Assembly (NCBI RefSeq): GCF_008692845.1
Contig: NZ_VXJW01000015.1
Location: forward strand, 1 to 64,000
Length of the DNA stretch: 64,000 nucleotides
DNA from: Salmonella enterica subsp. arizonae
GTDB taxonomy: Bacteria > Pseudomonadota > Gammaproteobacteria > Enterobacterales > Enterobacteriaceae
Direction: 5' to 3'
Below the pieces are notes generated by a model. That model saw only the letters and a program-made list of their open reading frames with translations. It was not told the DNA's origin and ran no database searches. The position numbers and the translations under genes are program-made. Of the stretch, positions 21,142-34,902 are shown piece after piece; the first letter of the stretch is position 1; every line of letters starts with the position of its first letter.

Positions 21142-21875
21142 TGAAAAGGACGATAAGCGCGCTGGCGCTGGTCTTTGTCGCGTCATCCGCCTTTGCCAGC
21201 GGCACTGTTACGGTTTTTATCAAAGGTCATAACGAGCCTAAGACGCTGACGGATGCCGGGCGTCTGCTCGATTTAGTCGGACAGCCGCGCTTGGCGACGA
21301 GCTGGTGGCCTGCGGCGGTGATAGGTGAAGAAAAGGCGACCGCTACGGCGCGTCAGCAGCAACAGGAACTCCTCGGGCGACTGGCGGCGCTCAGCACTGA
21401 GGAAAATGGCGATGCTGCTGCTGCGATAAACGCGCTGCGCCGGCAGATTCAGGCGGTGAAGGTGACGGGAAGACAATTCGTGAATCTTGATCCTGACGTT
21501 GTTCGCGTGAGCGAACGCGGCAATCCGCCGCTGCAAGGAAATTACACGCTTTGGGTCGGACCGCAACCCACGCAGATTACGCTCTTCGGTTTGATTAGTC
21601 GACCGGGCAGCCAGCCGTTTATCCCTGGACGGGATGTTGCCAGCTATCTCGATGGTCAACGCTTACTCAGCGGCGCGGATCGTAGCTATGCCTGGGTGGT
21701 TTACCCTGACGGACGCAGCCAAAAAGCGCCGGTGGCTTACTGGAATAAGCGTCATATCGAGCCGATGCCCGGCAGCATCATTTTTGTCGGCTTTGCCAGT
21801 TCCCGCTGGCGCGGTACGCCGGAGGCGATAAATGCCGACACTCTTCATACCCTGACGCAGCGGATACCGGAATAA
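21138..21875 (+). CDS. yjbG: exopolysaccharide-associated periplasmic protein YjbG
   Basis: A 245-residue exported protein of the GfcC/YjbG family with signal peptide [20 protein letters not shown] (about 1-20). Its family partner GfcC has a ubiquitin-like beta-grasp fold related to polysaccharide export proteins. The segment [20 protein letters not shown] (about 136-155) looks like the conserved beta-grasp/SLBB-type region; this is inference. Translation overlaps yjbF by four bases and yjbH by one base, so yjbFGH are made as a set. Confidence 0.9.
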   Translation: MMKRTISALALVFVASSAFASGTVTVFIKGHNEPKTLTDAGRLLDLVGQPRLATSWWPAAVIGEEKATATARQQQQELLGRLAALSTEENGDAAAAINALRRQIQAVKVTGRQFVNLDPDVVRVSERGNPPLQGNYTLWVGPQPTQITLFGLISRPGSQPFIPGRDVASYLDGQRLLSGADRSYAWVVYPDGRSQKAPVAYWNKRHIEPMPGSIIFVGFASSRWRGTPEAINADTLHTLTQRIPE

Positions 21876-23971
21876 TGAAAAAAACACATTTGCTCAGCGT
21901 GCTGGCGCTGGGCATTAGCGCGGCCTGCCATGCCGAAACATATCCGGCCCCCATTGGGCCTTCACAATCTGACTTTGGCGGCGTGGGCTTGCTGCAAACG
22001 CCGACAGCGCGTATGGCACGTGAAGGAGAGATGAGCCTGAACTATCGCGATAACGATCAGTACCGCTACTACTCTGCTTCTGTTCAGCTTTTCCCGTGGC
22101 TGGAAACCACGTTGCGCTATACCGATGTCCGCACGAAAAAGTACAGCAGCGTGGAATCATTCTCCGGCGACCAGACTTACAAGGATAAAGCGTTTGATGT
22201 GAAATTGCGGTTGTGGGAAGAGAGTTACTGGATGCCGCAGGTGGCGGTTGGCGCGCGCGATATCGGCGGGACGGGGTTGTTCGATGCGGAATATATTGTG
22301 GCGAGTAAGGCCTGGGGACCGTTTGATTTTTCATTAGGTCTCGGCTGGGGCTATCTTGGCGCCAGCGGCAATGTGTCTAATCCTTTCTGTTCGTATAGTG
22401 ATAAATTCTGTTCACGCGATAACAGCTATAAAGAGGCGGGTTCCGTCCACGGTAGCGATATGTTCCACGGTCCAGCTTCGCTATTTGGCGGCGTGGAATA
22501 CCAAACCCCGTGGCAACCGCTACGCCTGAAGCTGGAGTATGAAGGCAATAACTATCAGCATGATTTTGCGGGTAAACTAGAACAGAAGAGCAAGTTTAAT
22601 GTCGGCGCCCTTTACCGCGTCACCGATTGGGCCGACGTTAACCTCAGCTACGAGCGTGGCAACACTGTCATGTTTGGCGTCACGCTACGTACCAATTTCA
22701 ACGACTTACGCCCCTCGTATAATGATAATTCACGCCCGCAATACCGACCGCAGCCGCAGGATGCCATCCTGCAACATTCGGTAGTGGCTAATCAACTGAC
22801 ACTATTGAAATATAATGCCGGTCTGGCGGACCCAAAAATTCAGGTCAAAGGCGATACGCTGTACGTTACCGGCGAACAGGTGAAGTATCGTGACGCCCGT
22901 GAAGGGATCGTGCGCGCTAACCGGATCGTCATGAACGATCTGCCGGAGGGGATCCGCACGATCCGCGTGACGGAAAACCGCCTTAACCTGCCGCAGGTCA
23001 CCACCGAAACCAATGTCGCCAGCCTGAAACGCCATCTGGAAGGCGAACCGCTGGGACATGAAACGCCGCTGGCGCAAAAACGTGTGGAGCCGATCGTGCC
23101 AGAGAGCACCGAGCAGGGCTGGTATATCGACAAATCACGCCTTGATTTTCATCTCGATCCCGTGCTGAGCCAGTCGGTAGGTGGCCCGGAAAACTTCTAT
23201 ATGTATCAGTTGGGCGTGATGGGAACGGCGGATCTGTGGGTTACGGATCACCTGCTCACCACGGGCAGCGTGTTTGCCAATATCGCCAACAACTACGACA
23301 AATTTAACTACACTAACCCGCCGAAGGATTCGCATCTGCCGCGGGTGCGTACGCATGTTCGCGAGTATGTGCAGAATGATGTCTATGTGAATAACCTACA
23401 GGCCAACTACTTCCAGTATTTTGGCAATGGTTTCTATGGGCAGGTCTACGGCGGTTATCTGGAGACTATGTTTGGCGGTGCCGGGGCGGAAGTACTGTAT
23501 CGCCCGGTGGACAGCAATTGGGCGTTTGGTCTGGATGCCAACTATGTGAAACAGCGTGACTGGCGTAGCGCGCAGGATATGATGAAGTTCACCGATTACA
23601 GCGTGAAGACCGGACATTTGACCGCATACTGGACGCCGTCGTTCGCCCAGGATGTGCTGGTGAAAGCCAGCGTAGGTCAGTATCTGGCGGGCGATAAAGG
23701 CGGTACGCTGGAGATTGCCAAACGCTTCGATAGCGGCGTCGTTGTCGGCGGTTACGCGACAATTACCGACGCATCGCCGGATGAATATGGGGAAGGAGAT
23801 TTTACCAAAGGCGTATACATCTCCGTGCCGCTGGATCTCTTCTCGTCCGGCCCAACCCGTAGCCGCGCGGCAATTGGCTGGACGCCGCTGACGCGTGATG
23901 GTGGTCAACAGCTTGGCCGTAAGTTTGGCCTGTATGATATGACCAGCGACCGGAACGTGAATTTCCGTTAA
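21875..23971 (+). CDS. yjbH: outer-membrane beta-barrel protein YjbH
   Basis: A 698-residue exported protein of the YjbH/GfcD family. It has a signal peptide ([20 protein letters not shown]), a first barrel-like region (about 30-280) with alternating aromatic strands, a middle region (about 300-400), and a second barrel region to the C-terminus. It ends in NVNFR with the terminal aromatic expected of an outer-membrane strand. In related systems the product is thought to be the outer-membrane exit for the polysaccharide. It is the last gene of the operon, with a one-base overlap with yjbG. Confidence 0.92.
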   Translation: MKKTHLLSVLALGISAACHAETYPAPIGPSQSDFGGVGLLQTPTARMAREGEMSLNYRDNDQYRYYSASVQLFPWLETTLRYTDVRTKKYSSVESFSGDQTYKDKAFDVKLRLWEESYWMPQVAVGARDIGGTGLFDAEYIVASKAWGPFDFSLGLGWGYLGASGNVSNPFCSYSDKFCSRDNSYKEAGSVHGSDMFHGPASLFGGVEYQTPWQPLRLKLEYEGNNYQHDFAGKLEQKSKFNVGALYRVTDWADVNLSYERGNTVMFGVTLRTNFNDLRPSYNDNSRPQYRPQPQDAILQHSVVANQLTLLKYNAGLADPKIQVKGDTLYVTGEQVKYRDAREGIVRANRIVMNDLPEGIRTIRVTENRLNLPQVTTETNVASLKRHLEGEPLGHETPLAQKRVEPIVPESTEQGWYIDKSRLDFHLDPVLSQSVGGPENFYMYQLGVMGTADLWVTDHLLTTGSVFANIANNYDKFNYTNPPKDSHLPRVRTHVREYVQNDVYVNNLQANYFQYFGNGFYGQVYGGYLETMFGGAGAEVLYRPVDSNWAFGLDANYVKQRDWRSAQDMMKFTDYSVKTGHLTAYWTPSFAQDVLVKASVGQYLAGDKGGTLEIAKRFDSGVVVGGYATITDASPDEYGEGDFTKGVYISVPLDLFSSGPTRSRAAIGWTPLTRDGGQQLGRKFGLYDMTSDRNVNFR

Positions 23972-23975
23972 TATT

Positions 23976-24014
23976 CAGGCCGGATAAGGCGTTCGCGGCG
24001 CTGTCCGGCAAATC
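23976..24014. repeat. REP element after yjbH
   Basis: CAGGCCGGATAAGGCGTTCG pairs with CGGCGCTGTCCGGC, starting a few bases after the yjbH stop. Confidence 0.85.
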
Positions 24015-24056
24015 ATCTTATTGAATAAAATTTAAACATAAATAAAAAATATAGAT

Positions 24057-24079
24057 GTTCGTCACATTTTTGCGTTATA
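24057..24079 (+). promoter_or_regulatory. possible Pho box upstream of psiE
   Basis: TTCGTCACATTTTTGCGTTAT has two imperfect 7-base repeats (TTCGTCA and TGCGTTA) spaced 11 bases apart, like CTGTCAT-N4-CTGTCAT. In E. coli psiE is induced by phosphate starvation through PhoB. The match is weak. Confidence 0.35.
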
Positions 24080-24112
24080 CAGAAGCCTCGCTACAGAGAA
24101 AGAGGGGCTGTT

Positions 24113-24523
24113 ATGATGTCATTATCGCGCTCACATCTTGAGCTCATCGCCACTATTTTACAAAACGTACTGAATTTGGGGCTGCTTACCCTCGGCCTGA
24201 TCCTGGTCCTTTTTCTCGGTAAAGAGACAGTGCATCTGGCGGATGCGTTATTCGTGCCTGAGCAAGCCAGTAAATATGAACTGGTGGAAGGGCTGGTGAT
24301 CTACTTTCTTTATTTCGAATTTATTGCGCTGATTGTGAAGTACTTTAAGTCTGGCTTTCACTTTCCGTTGCGCTATTTTGTGTACATTGGGATCACGGCG
24401 ATAGTGCGCCTGATCATTGTCGATCATAAAACGCCAATGGATGTATTACTCTATTCGGCGGCGATCCTATTGCTGGTTATCACTTTGTGGTTATGTAATT
24501 CGAACCGACTAAGGCGAGAATAG
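24113..24523 (+). CDS. psiE: phosphate-starvation-inducible membrane protein PsiE
   Basis: A 136-residue inner-membrane protein with four hydrophobic segments (about 15-35, 58-78, 82-100 and 110-130). It is closely similar to E. coli PsiE in sequence and position. It has no known biochemical function; the E. coli gene is induced under phosphate starvation. ATG at 24113 is used; it follows AGAGGGGCTGTT. It converges with xylE. Confidence 0.93.
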   Translation: MMSLSRSHLELIATILQNVLNLGLLTLGLILVLFLGKETVHLADALFVPEQASKYELVEGLVIYFLYFEFIALIVKYFKSGFHFPLRYFVYIGITAIVRLIIVDHKTPMDVLLYSAAILLLVITLWLCNSNRLRRE

Positions 24524-24568
24524 GCGTCGCCACACCGTAACGGACGTACGGCGTGGCGATAAATCAGC

Positions 24569-26044
24569 TTATTGTATGGCGGCTTTCGGCGCTTTCTCTT
24601 CTGCTGGCGTCCATAATTCCTCAAGTTCTTCCAGCGTTTTGCCTTTGGTCTCCGGTACAAACTTCCACATGAATACCGCCGCCAGAACGCCCATCACACC
24701 GTAGATCCAGTAGGAAAAACCGTTGTGGAAATGAGCGACCAGCCACGAGTTTTTATCCATCATTGGGAAGGTCCAGGAGACGAAGTAGTTCGCCAACCAC
24801 TGCGCGGCGACAGCAATGGCGAGCGCTTTGCCGCGAATGGCATTGGGGAAGATTTCTGCCAGCAATACCCAGCAGACCGGTCCCCAGGACATAGCGAATG
24901 CGGCGACGTAGAACAGCATCGATAGCAGCGCCACGATGCCCGGCGCCTGAGTGTAAAAGGCGGTGCCGAGGCTAAACATCCCTAAAGCCATCCCCAACGC
25001 GCCGATAATTTGCAGCGGCTTGCGGCCAAATTTATCTACCGTCATGATGGCCAGAACGGTAAAGCTCAGGTTAATAACGCCGACAATGATTGTTTGTAGC
25101 AGCGCGACATCGGTACTGGCGCCCAGAGTTTTAAAGACCTCCGGCGCGTAATACAGTACCACGTTAATCCCAACAAATTGCTGAAAGACAGACAGCATGA
25201 CGCCAATCGCAATCACACCTGCGCCAAACATCAGCAGGCGTCCGCCCGTTTTGCGACCATGTTGCAGCGACAGGTTAATCTCCTGCACCGCCAGCGCGGC
25301 CAGCGATGTCCCCATAATTTTGCGCAGAATATTTTCCGCCTGGTCATTTCTGCCGCGCGCCATCAGCCAGCGCGGGCTTTCCGGTACGGTATACAGCAGC
25401 AGTAAAAAGAGCAGCGCCGGAATACATTCAGAGGCAAACATATATCGCCAGCCATTTGAATTCAGCCAAGTGGCGTCGCCGGATTTGGCAATAAAATAGT
25501 TCACGCAGTAAACCAGTAGTTGTCCAAAAATAATGGCGAACTGGTTAAATGAGACCAGTTTGCCACGAATATGGGCAGGGGCCAGTTCGGCAATATACAT
25601 CGGTGACAGCATTGAGGCTAAGCCGACGCCAATCCCACCAATAATGCGATAAATGACAAATTCCGGGACGTATCCAGCTAAATAAACCGGTACGGCGTTG
25701 TCGGGATTAATGGTGGTAAACCCTAATTCCGGCCAGGCAGAACCTACGCCGGAAATAAAAAACAACAGGGCAGCGATTTTTAAAGAATCTCGACGACCAA
25801 AACGGTTACTACAGTAGCCGCCAATCGCGCCGCCGATGATACAGCCAATCAGTGCGCTGGCAACACAAAAGCCTAACAGCGAGTTGGCGGCGGATTCACT
25901 TAACTGCTGCGGAGCGACAAAAACAGTGTTTAATGACTCGACGGTACCGGAAATAACAGCGGTATCATAGCCGAATAATAACCCTCCTAATGTTGCGACT
26001 AAGGTAATCGAAAAAATATAGCGGGAATTATATTGGGTATTCAT
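24569..26044 (-). CDS. xylE: D-xylose/proton symporter XylE
   Basis: A 491-residue major-facilitator sugar porter with 12 transmembrane helices. Sugar-porter signatures include SNRFGRRDSLK after helix 2, PESPRWLM at the end of the N-terminal half, the substrate-site QQFVGINVVLYYAPEVF in helix 7, DKFGRKPLQ between helices 8 and 9, and PETKGKTLEELE at the C-terminus. It imports D-xylose with protons in E. coli and is the bacterial model for GLUT transporters. It stands alone between psiE and malG, as in K-12. Confidence 0.96.
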   Translation of the reverse strand: MNTQYNSRYIFSITLVATLGGLLFGYDTAVISGTVESLNTVFVAPQQLSESAANSLLGFCVASALIGCIIGGAIGGYCSNRFGRRDSLKIAALLFFISGVGSAWPELGFTTINPDNAVPVYLAGYVPEFVIYRIIGGIGVGLASMLSPMYIAELAPAHIRGKLVSFNQFAIIFGQLLVYCVNYFIAKSGDATWLNSNGWRYMFASECIPALLFLLLLYTVPESPRWLMARGRNDQAENILRKIMGTSLAALAVQEINLSLQHGRKTGGRLLMFGAGVIAIGVMLSVFQQFVGINVVLYYAPEVFKTLGASTDVALLQTIIVGVINLSFTVLAIMTVDKFGRKPLQIIGALGMALGMFSLGTAFYTQAPGIVALLSMLFYVAAFAMSWGPVCWVLLAEIFPNAIRGKALAIAVAAQWLANYFVSWTFPMMDKNSWLVAHFHNGFSYWIYGVMGVLAAVFMWKFVPETKGKTLEELEELWTPAEEKAPKAAIQ

Positions 26045-26282
26045 CCAGACCTGCCTTAGATGATGCAGCCATTTTGTCAGTGTGGATGATGGTGGTTTTA
26101 ACCGGTAGGGAAGACAATTATCATTTTTTACATTACCATTACGTTATATCTTTTCTGTGATCTTAATTCTGTTTAATGTGTCGAAAATGAATTTGGTAAT
26201 ATATTTTCCGTGATAAGAAGCACAAAAGAAAATAATCATAACGGCATTACCAAATAACATAAAACCATCCGCTGCTTGTGAA
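26045..26282. other. intergenic region upstream of xylE
   Basis: About 240 bases between the xylE start and the malG terminator, AT-rich in the middle (26110-26230). It must hold the xylE promoter on the minus strand; no xylose-regulator or CRP site is clear enough to name. I see no gene. Confidence 0.5.
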
Positions 26283-26312
26283 GCATAAAAAAGGCGCTCC
26301 GAAGAGCGCCGA
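26283..26312 (-). terminator. malEFG operon terminator
   Basis: On the minus strand GGCGCTC-TTCG-GAGCGCC is followed by TTTTTT, about 75 to 100 bases after the malG stop. Confidence 0.92.
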
Positions 26313-26386
26313 AATACGACCATAAGTGGGGATAACATAAGTTGAGGACAGTGGCATTGCCCGTTTCCGGGCTGGTATAACAAAGG
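26283..26386 (-). ncRNA. malG 3' UTR, possible MalH-like small RNA
   Basis: A roughly 100-base 3' UTR follows malG and ends in the strong terminator. In E. coli the malG 3' UTR is reported to yield the Hfq-dependent sRNA MalH. The position and terminator here are compatible, but I cannot compare the seed sequence without a search. Confidence 0.3.
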
Positions 26387-27277
26387 TTAGCCTTTTACAC
26401 CCCCTGCCGTCAGGCCGTTGACCAGCCAGCGCTGCGCCAACAGGAACACCAGGGTGATAGGAATAGCGGAAAGTACGGCGGCGGCGGCAAAATCGCCCCA
26501 CAAATAGTTTTGCGGGTTGAGATATTGCTGCATACCCACGGCCAGCGTATAGCTGTCTACATCGCGCAGTAACAACGACGCGACCGGAACTTCGGTAATC
26601 GCCGCGATAAACGACAGAATAAACACCACCGCCAGAATCGGTACGGAAAGCGGCAACAACACCAAGCGGAATGCCTGCCATGGCGTTGCGCCATCCAGCG
26701 CCGCGGCTTCTTCCAGCGAGCCGTCGATAGTTTCGAAGTAGCCTTTAATCGTCCAGACATGCAGCGCGATGCCCCCAAGATAGGCGAAGATCACGCCGCC
26801 ATGCGTATTCAGACCGATAAATGGAATGTATTGTCCCAGTCGGTCGAATAACGCATACAGCGCCACCAGAGACAATACCGCCGGAAACATCTGGAAAATC
26901 AGCATCCCTTTGAGCAACGTCGCTTTACCTGGAAAACGCATCCGTGCGAAAGCGTAGGCGCAGGTGGTGGAGAGCGCCACAATGCCGATGGCGGTAATAC
27001 CGGCGATTTTGACGGAGTTCCACAGCCACAGCAGTACCGGGAAGGGAGGCGGCGTTACCCGACCATCCGCATGTTCCACGCTGAAACCCAGCGCCAGCCG
27101 CCAGTGCTCCCAGGATATTTTATCTGGGATCAGGCTCCCGGTGGCGAAGTTTCCTTCACGTAGTGAGATGGCGATGACCATCAGCAGTGGGAACATAATC
27201 GCCGCGATGAAAATCAGTAGCCCCAGATGTGTGATGAAGAGACGTAATTTTTGAGATTTGGGTTGGACCATAGCCAT
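26387..27277 (-). CDS. malG: maltose ABC transporter permease MalG
   Basis: The second inner-membrane permease of the MalFGK2 maltose/maltodextrin importer. It has 296 residues and six predicted transmembrane helices. The cytoplasmic coupling EAA loop ([20 protein letters not shown], about 190-209) contacts MalK. The N-terminal [20 protein letters not shown] and the C-terminal [11 protein letters not shown] agree with E. coli. It starts 14 bases after malF with GGGAGATAACA before the ATG, and is the last gene of malEFG. Confidence 0.97.
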   Translation of the reverse strand: MAMVQPKSQKLRLFITHLGLLIFIAAIMFPLLMVIAISLREGNFATGSLIPDKISWEHWRLALGFSVEHADGRVTPPPFPVLLWLWNSVKIAGITAIGIVALSTTCAYAFARMRFPGKATLLKGMLIFQMFPAVLSLVALYALFDRLGQYIPFIGLNTHGGVIFAYLGGIALHVWTIKGYFETIDGSLEEAAALDGATPWQAFRLVLLPLSVPILAVVFILSFIAAITEVPVASLLLRDVDSYTLAVGMQQYLNPQNYLWGDFAAAAVLSAIPITLVFLLAQRWLVNGLTAGGVKG

Positions 27278-27291
27278 TGTTGTTATCTCCC

Positions 27292-28836
27292 TTAATCAAA
27301 CTTCATACGCGTGGCTTTCAGGTTCACTATTGCCAGCGCGCCTACCAGCAGGAAGATCAGCGTGGCAATCGCCGCCGCCAGACCAAAGTCCTGACCACCG
27401 CCGCCTTCAAAGGCGATACGGTAGGTATAGCTGACGAGCAGATCGGTATAACCGGCTGGCGTGGTGGTGCCGAGACGGTCTGGCCCGCCGTTGGTCAATA
27501 GTTGAATCAGTACGAAATTATTAAAGTTAAAGGCGAAGCTGGCTATCATCAGCGGCGTCAGCGGTTTAATCAGCAGCGGTAAGGTGATTTTAAAGAAGTT
27601 CTGGAACGGACCGGCGCCATCCATTGCCGAGGCTTCGTACAGGTCGTCCGGGATCGCTTTTAGCAACCCCATGCACAGAATCATCATGTAGGGATAGCCC
27701 AGCCAGGTATTCACGATAATCACCATTGCCCGCGCGGTGTTGGGGTCGCTGAACCAGGCGGGTTTAATGCCGAACAGCGCGCCCAGCATCATATTGATTT
27801 CGCCAAAGCTTTGGTTGAATAATCCTTTGAAGATCAAAATTGAAATAAAAGAGGGAACGGCGTAGGGCAGAATCAGCAGTACGCGGTAGATAGCTTTACC
27901 TTTCAGCGCTTCCCACTGCACGAGGCAGGCCAATACCATCCCAACTGCCACAGTTAGCGCTACAGTGAGAACCGAGAAGACCACGGTCCAGACGAAAATA
28001 GCGAAAAAGGGCTTCTGGATCCCGTCGTCGGTAAAGACACGCGTAAAGTTTTTTGCGCCGATAGTGACGGTATAGCCGGGACTGAGTTTTTCATCCCCCC
28101 AGCTTCCGTCAGCGTTGATCGACTGATAATAACCGATATCGTTATTTGGCCGGTATTTTACGCCGCTCTGGTTATTGGTGAGCAGGCCGTCATCAGCCAG
28201 TGTGTACAATGGGCGGGTGCCGGAAAACTGACGCAGTGAGCTCATAATCACTTTACTTTCATCCGGCAAGACGGCGGTTATCTGATTCAGCGCCAGACGG
28301 TTTTGAGTGATTATCCGCAGATTAGCGCGTTCGCTGCCCGGCAGGGTATCAGTCTCTTTTAGCTGTAGTTTTTGTTCGCCGCCGAAGGAAAACGCGTCGG
28401 AGAGGTAATTTTTGCCCGTCTCGCCGTCGGTGAGGGCCAGTTGCCACTCATCGCCTGCCGGGTAAAGACCGAAGTTATAGGTTTTGCCTGCCTGATAAGA
28501 ACGATCCATCAGCACTTGCTGGGCGCGTTCAAAGGTGAGTTGGTTGGTGTTGCTGTAGTTGGTAAAGGCGATGGCGATGGTACAAACCAGCGGGAATAGC
28601 ACAAACAGCCCCATTCCGGCGAGGCCAGGGTATACGTAGCGCCAGGCGTAGGTTTTACGATTCGCGAAAATATACAGGCCAGCAGAGCTTAAAATCAGCG
28701 TCATGATGGCGAACAGATACTCCCCTTGTACGTACATTAAAACTACAAGGTAACCCACCAGCAGGCCTAGAAAACCAATCACTGACCATTTGAGTCGGTC
28801 GCTTTGCCGCCAATGTTTCTTTTTAATGACATCCAT
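27292..28836 (-). CDS. malF: maltose ABC transporter permease MalF
   Basis: The larger permease of MalFGK2, 514 residues with eight transmembrane helices. Three N-terminal helices (within about 15-95) are followed by the large periplasmic P2 loop (about 95-275) that contacts maltose-binding protein. The remaining helices carry the EAA coupling loop [20 protein letters not shown] (about 400-420). It lies between malE and malG on one transcript. An ERIC element in the malE-malF gap probably lowers its expression relative to malE. Confidence 0.97.
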   Translation of the reverse strand: MDVIKKKHWRQSDRLKWSVIGFLGLLVGYLVVLMYVQGEYLFAIMTLILSSAGLYIFANRKTYAWRYVYPGLAGMGLFVLFPLVCTIAIAFTNYSNTNQLTFERAQQVLMDRSYQAGKTYNFGLYPAGDEWQLALTDGETGKNYLSDAFSFGGEQKLQLKETDTLPGSERANLRIITQNRLALNQITAVLPDESKVIMSSLRQFSGTRPLYTLADDGLLTNNQSGVKYRPNNDIGYYQSINADGSWGDEKLSPGYTVTIGAKNFTRVFTDDGIQKPFFAIFVWTVVFSVLTVALTVAVGMVLACLVQWEALKGKAIYRVLLILPYAVPSFISILIFKGLFNQSFGEINMMLGALFGIKPAWFSDPNTARAMVIIVNTWLGYPYMMILCMGLLKAIPDDLYEASAMDGAGPFQNFFKITLPLLIKPLTPLMIASFAFNFNNFVLIQLLTNGGPDRLGTTTPAGYTDLLVSYTYRIAFEGGGGQDFGLAAAIATLIFLLVGALAIVNLKATRMKFD

Positions 28837-28852
28837 GGGGATCTTCCTCTTT

Positions 28853-28976
28853 ACGCTTTATCCTTCGCACTACCTCTTTGTTGGCTGCGGAAGCTCACCC
28901 CAGTCACTTACTTATGTAAGCTCCTGGGGATTTGCCTCCTTGCCGCCTCGATGTAGCGCGAATGATTTCGCGTAAC
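28853..28976. repeat. ERIC (IRU) element between malE and malF
   Basis: The core GCTCACCCCAGTCACTTACT through ATGTAAGCTCCTGGGGATTT forms the central ERIC palindrome (CCCCAG...CTTAC-TTAT-GTAAG...CTGGGG). It is flanked by TTGGCTGC on one side and CTTGCCGCCTCG on the other, as in the 126-base enterobacterial repetitive intergenic consensus. It fills the spacer where E. coli K-12 has REP units. Confidence 0.93.
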
Positions 28977-29022
28977 AACGTATTCAATAAACCTGATTCC
29001 CTAAAAAATAAGGGAAACCGTA

Positions 29023-30492
<1,470 letters not shown>

Positions 30493-30573
30493 TTACGCCA
30501 GCCAGGGATCGCGCATAGTCAGGCCATCATGAATGTTGCTGTCAATGACAGGTTGTAACGAAGGGAGAAGGGC

Positions 30574-31683
30574 ATGGCGAGCGTGCAACTACGAAATGTA
30601 ACGAAAGCCTGGGGTGACGTGGTGGTATCGAAAGATATCAACCTCGATATCCATGATGGGGAATTCGTGGTGTTTGTGGGACCGTCAGGCTGTGGTAAAT
30701 CGACCTTACTGCGCATGATCGCCGGGCTTGAAACCATTACTCACGGAGATCTGTTTATCGGGGAAACCCGTATGAATGATATTCCGCCTGCTGAGCGCGG
30801 CGTGGGCATGGTGTTCCAGTCTTATGCGCTCTATCCCCATCTCTCCGTTGCAGAAAACATGTCTTTCGGCCTCAAGCTGGCGGGCGCCAAAAAAGAGGTG
30901 ATGAATCAACGCGTCAACCAGGTGGCGGAAGTGCTGCAACTGGCGCATCTGCTGGAGCGTAAGCCAAAGGCGCTTTCCGGCGGTCAGCGTCAGCGCGTGG
31001 CGATTGGCCGCACGCTGGTGGCTGAGCCGCGCGTGTTCCTGCTGGACGAACCGCTTTCTAACCTGGACGCCGCGCTGCGCGTGCAGATGCGCATTGAAAT
31101 ATCTCGCCTGCATAAACGTCTGGGCCGCACGATGATTTACGTCACCCACGATCAGGTCGAGGCGATGACGCTGGCCGACAAAATCGTGGTGCTGGACGCC
31201 GGTCGCGTCGCGCAGATCGGTAAGCCGTTGGAGTTGTACCACTATCCGGCGGACCGCTTTGTCGCGGGCTTTATCGGTTCGCCGAAGATGAACTTCCTGC
31301 CGGTGAAAGTGACCGCTACCGCGATTGAACAGGTCCAGGTCGAACTGCCGAATCGTCAGCAAATCTGGTTGCCCGTCGAAAGTCGCGGCGTGCAGGTTGG
31401 CGCCAATATGTCTTTAGGCATTCGTCCGGAACACCTGCTGCCGAGCGATATCGCCGATGTCACCCTGGCAGGCGAAGTCCAGGTGGTCGAGCAGTTAGGG
31501 CACGAAACACAAATTCATATCCAGATCCCCGCCATCCGTCAAAACCTGGTTTATCGCCAGAATGACGTGGTGTTGGTAGAAGAGGGCGCGACATTCGCTA
31601 TCGGCCTGCCGCCAGAGCGCTGTCATCTGTTCCGCGAGGATGGCAGCGCATGTCGTCGTCTGCATCAAGAGCCGGGTGTTTAA
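30574..31683 (+). CDS. malK: maltose ABC transporter ATPase MalK
   Basis: The ATPase dimer of MalFGK2, which also sequesters the activator MalT. It has 369 residues: Walker [10 protein letters not shown] (36-44), Q-loop FQSYAL, signature LSGGQRQR (134-141), Walker B FLLDEP (155-160) and switch His192 (VTHDQ). The C-terminal regulatory domain (about 236-369) contains the SPKMNF and GIRPEHLL segments involved in MalT and EIIA-Glc contacts. It is two residues shorter than E. coli (missing MP before NRQQ). First gene of malK-lamB-malM. Confidence 0.98.
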   Translation: MASVQLRNVTKAWGDVVVSKDINLDIHDGEFVVFVGPSGCGKSTLLRMIAGLETITHGDLFIGETRMNDIPPAERGVGMVFQSYALYPHLSVAENMSFGLKLAGAKKEVMNQRVNQVAEVLQLAHLLERKPKALSGGQRQRVAIGRTLVAEPRVFLLDEPLSNLDAALRVQMRIEISRLHKRLGRTMIYVTHDQVEAMTLADKIVVLDAGRVAQIGKPLELYHYPADRFVAGFIGSPKMNFLPVKVTATAIEQVQVELPNRQQIWLPVESRGVQVGANMSLGIRPEHLLPSDIADVTLAGEVQVVEQLGHETQIHIQIPAIRQNLVYRQNDVVLVEEGATFAIGLPPERCHLFREDGSACRRLHQEPGV

Positions 31684-31744
31684 GGCCTCCATAAAAAAAC
31701 GAAACGCAAAACCATTCGCAGTTTTAGAAGGTGGCAGCGTTTAA

Positions 31745-33130
<1,386 letters not shown>

Positions 33131-33192
33131 TACGGCGGTCATCTGGCGTAACGAGGCGCGCAAGCTCCTCTGAAACGTAAGGTCTGATGATG

Positions 33193-33232
33193 CTTGTAAG
33201 CCGGATCAGGCGCCAGCCGCCATCCGGCGATA
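33193..33232. repeat. REP element between lamB and malM
   Basis: TTGTAAGCCGGATCAGGCGC pairs with GCCGCCATCCGGCG. A REP at this position also separates lamB and malM in E. coli. Confidence 0.85.
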
Positions 33233-33293
33233 TGTTTGGGTTGGCGCGCTATTGCCTGGCTATCGCTGAACCCGCCTTATTGAGGTGAGAATA

Positions 33294-34211
33294 ATGAAAA
33301 TGAAGAAAAGTCTCGTCGCCCTCTGTTTAACCGCAGGGCTATTCGCCAGCGTGCCGGGTATCAGCCTGGCGGAAGTGAACTATGTACCGCAAAATACCAG
33401 CGCCGCGCCCGCTATTCCTGCTGCCGCGCTACAGCAATTAACCTGGACGCCTGTAGACCAGTCAAAAACGCAGTCTACCCAACTGGCGACTGGCGGTCAG
33501 CGCCTTGAAGTTGCCGGCATTACCGGCCCGGTCGCCGCTTATAGCGTTCCGGCGAATATCGGCGAGCTGACATTAACTCTGACCAGCGAGGTCAATAAGC
33601 AAGCCAGCGTTTTTGCGCCAAACGTGTTGATTCTTGACCAAAATATGACGCCTTCGGCGTTCTTCCCCAGCAGTTATTTTACTTATCAGCAGCCGGGCGT
33701 CATGAGCGCAGATCGGCTGGAAGGCGTGATGCGCCTGACGCCTGCGTTGGGGCAGCAGAAACTCTATGTTCTGGTGTTTACGACCGAAAAAGATCTTCAG
33801 CAAACCACCACGCTGCTCGATCCGGCAAAAGCCTATGCCAAAGGCGTCGGTAACTCTATCCCGGATATTCCCGATCCGGTTGCTCGCCATACCACTGACG
33901 GCGTGGTGAAACTGAAGGTGAAAACCAACAGCAGCTCCAGCGTATTGGTCGGGCCGCTGTTTGGCTCGTCCGGTACCGGGCCGGTAACGGTAGGCAATAC
34001 CGCCGCGCCGGTCGCTGCGCCTGCGCCAGTCGCGCCGAAGAAAAGCGAACCGATGTTGAACGATACGGAAAGCTACTTTAATAAAGCGATTAAGGATGCT
34101 GTAGCGAAAGGCGACGTCGATAAAGCGTTGAAACTGCTTGATGAGGCGGAACGTCTGGGATCGACATCTGCCCGTTCCACCTTTATCAGCAGTGTAAAAG
34201 GCAAGGGGTAA
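33294..34211 (+). CDS. malM: maltose regulon periplasmic protein MalM
   Basis: Last gene of malK-lamB-malM, 305 residues. The signal peptide MKMKKSLVALCLTAGLFASVPGISLA (about 1-26) leads to a mature protein with an alanine/proline-rich linker (APVAAPAPVAPKK, about 235-250) and a helical C-terminus. The function is uncertain; an association of E. coli MalM with the maltose system in the periplasm has been reported. ATG at 33294 is chosen because TGAGGTGA is upstream. A strong terminator follows. Confidence 0.94.
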   Translation: MKMKKSLVALCLTAGLFASVPGISLAEVNYVPQNTSAAPAIPAAALQQLTWTPVDQSKTQSTQLATGGQRLEVAGITGPVAAYSVPANIGELTLTLTSEVNKQASVFAPNVLILDQNMTPSAFFPSSYFTYQQPGVMSADRLEGVMRLTPALGQQKLYVLVFTTEKDLQQTTTLLDPAKAYAKGVGNSIPDIPDPVARHTTDGVVKLKVKTNSSSSVLVGPLFGSSGTGPVTVGNTAAPVAAPAPVAPKKSEPMLNDTESYFNKAIKDAVAKGDVDKALKLLDEAERLGSTSARSTFISSVKGKG

Positions 34212-34242
34212 CTGTTTCCCCACATTGCTGATTTTGCAACAA

Positions 34243-34272
34243 CTGGTGCGTCTCCTGGCGCACCTTTTTTTA
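34243..34272 (+). terminator. malM terminator
   Basis: GGTGCG-TCTCCTGG-CGCACC stem followed by TTTTTTT. Confidence 0.95.
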
Positions 34273-34391
34273 TCATTTCATGCGAATTGTTATTTTTTTG
34301 TTGCGCAACAGATCACTTAATTGTGATTGCGCCCCCCGTAATGCCTTTTCTGAGATACAATGACTTTAGGTTATGAATCGGAGAGTAAGGC

Positions 34392-34889
34392 ATGTCACAC
34401 CCTGCGTTAACGCAACTACGTGCGCTGCGCTATTTTGATGCGATTCCTGCGCTTGAGCCCCATTTACGGGACTGGTTATTGCTGGAAGATTCCATGACCA
34501 AACGTTTTGAGCAGCAGGGAAAGCGGGTAAGCGTAACGTTGATTCGGGAGGCATTTGTCGGCCAAAGCGAGGTCGAGGAAGCGTCAGGTTTACTGCCATC
34601 CGAAGCCCGCTACTGGTTACGTGAGATACTCCTTTGCGCTGACGGCGAACCCTGGCTTGCCGGACGTACCGTGGTACCGGAATCTACGCTGTGCGGACCT
34701 GAACAGGTCTTACAACATCTGGGTAGAACCCCGCTTGGACGTTATCTATTTACATCATCGACACTGACCCGCGATTTTATTGAAATTGGACGCGATGCAA
34801 CCCTGTGGGGACGCCGCTCTCGCCTGCGGTTAAGCGGAAAACCGCTGTTGCTCACCGAGCTTTTTTTACCTGCATCGCCGCTGTACTAA
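34392..34889 (+). CDS. ubiC: chorismate pyruvate-lyase UbiC
   Basis: Converts chorismate to 4-hydroxybenzoate and pyruvate, the first committed step of ubiquinone synthesis. It has 165 residues, matching E. coli. The core [17 protein letters not shown] and the conserved [18 protein letters not shown] and GRRSRLRL segments are intact. The ribosome site GGAGAGTAAGGC precedes the ATG. ubiA follows after 13 bases, forming the ubiCA operon. Confidence 0.97.
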
Positions 34890-34902
34890 GAGGAAGATAA
34901 AG

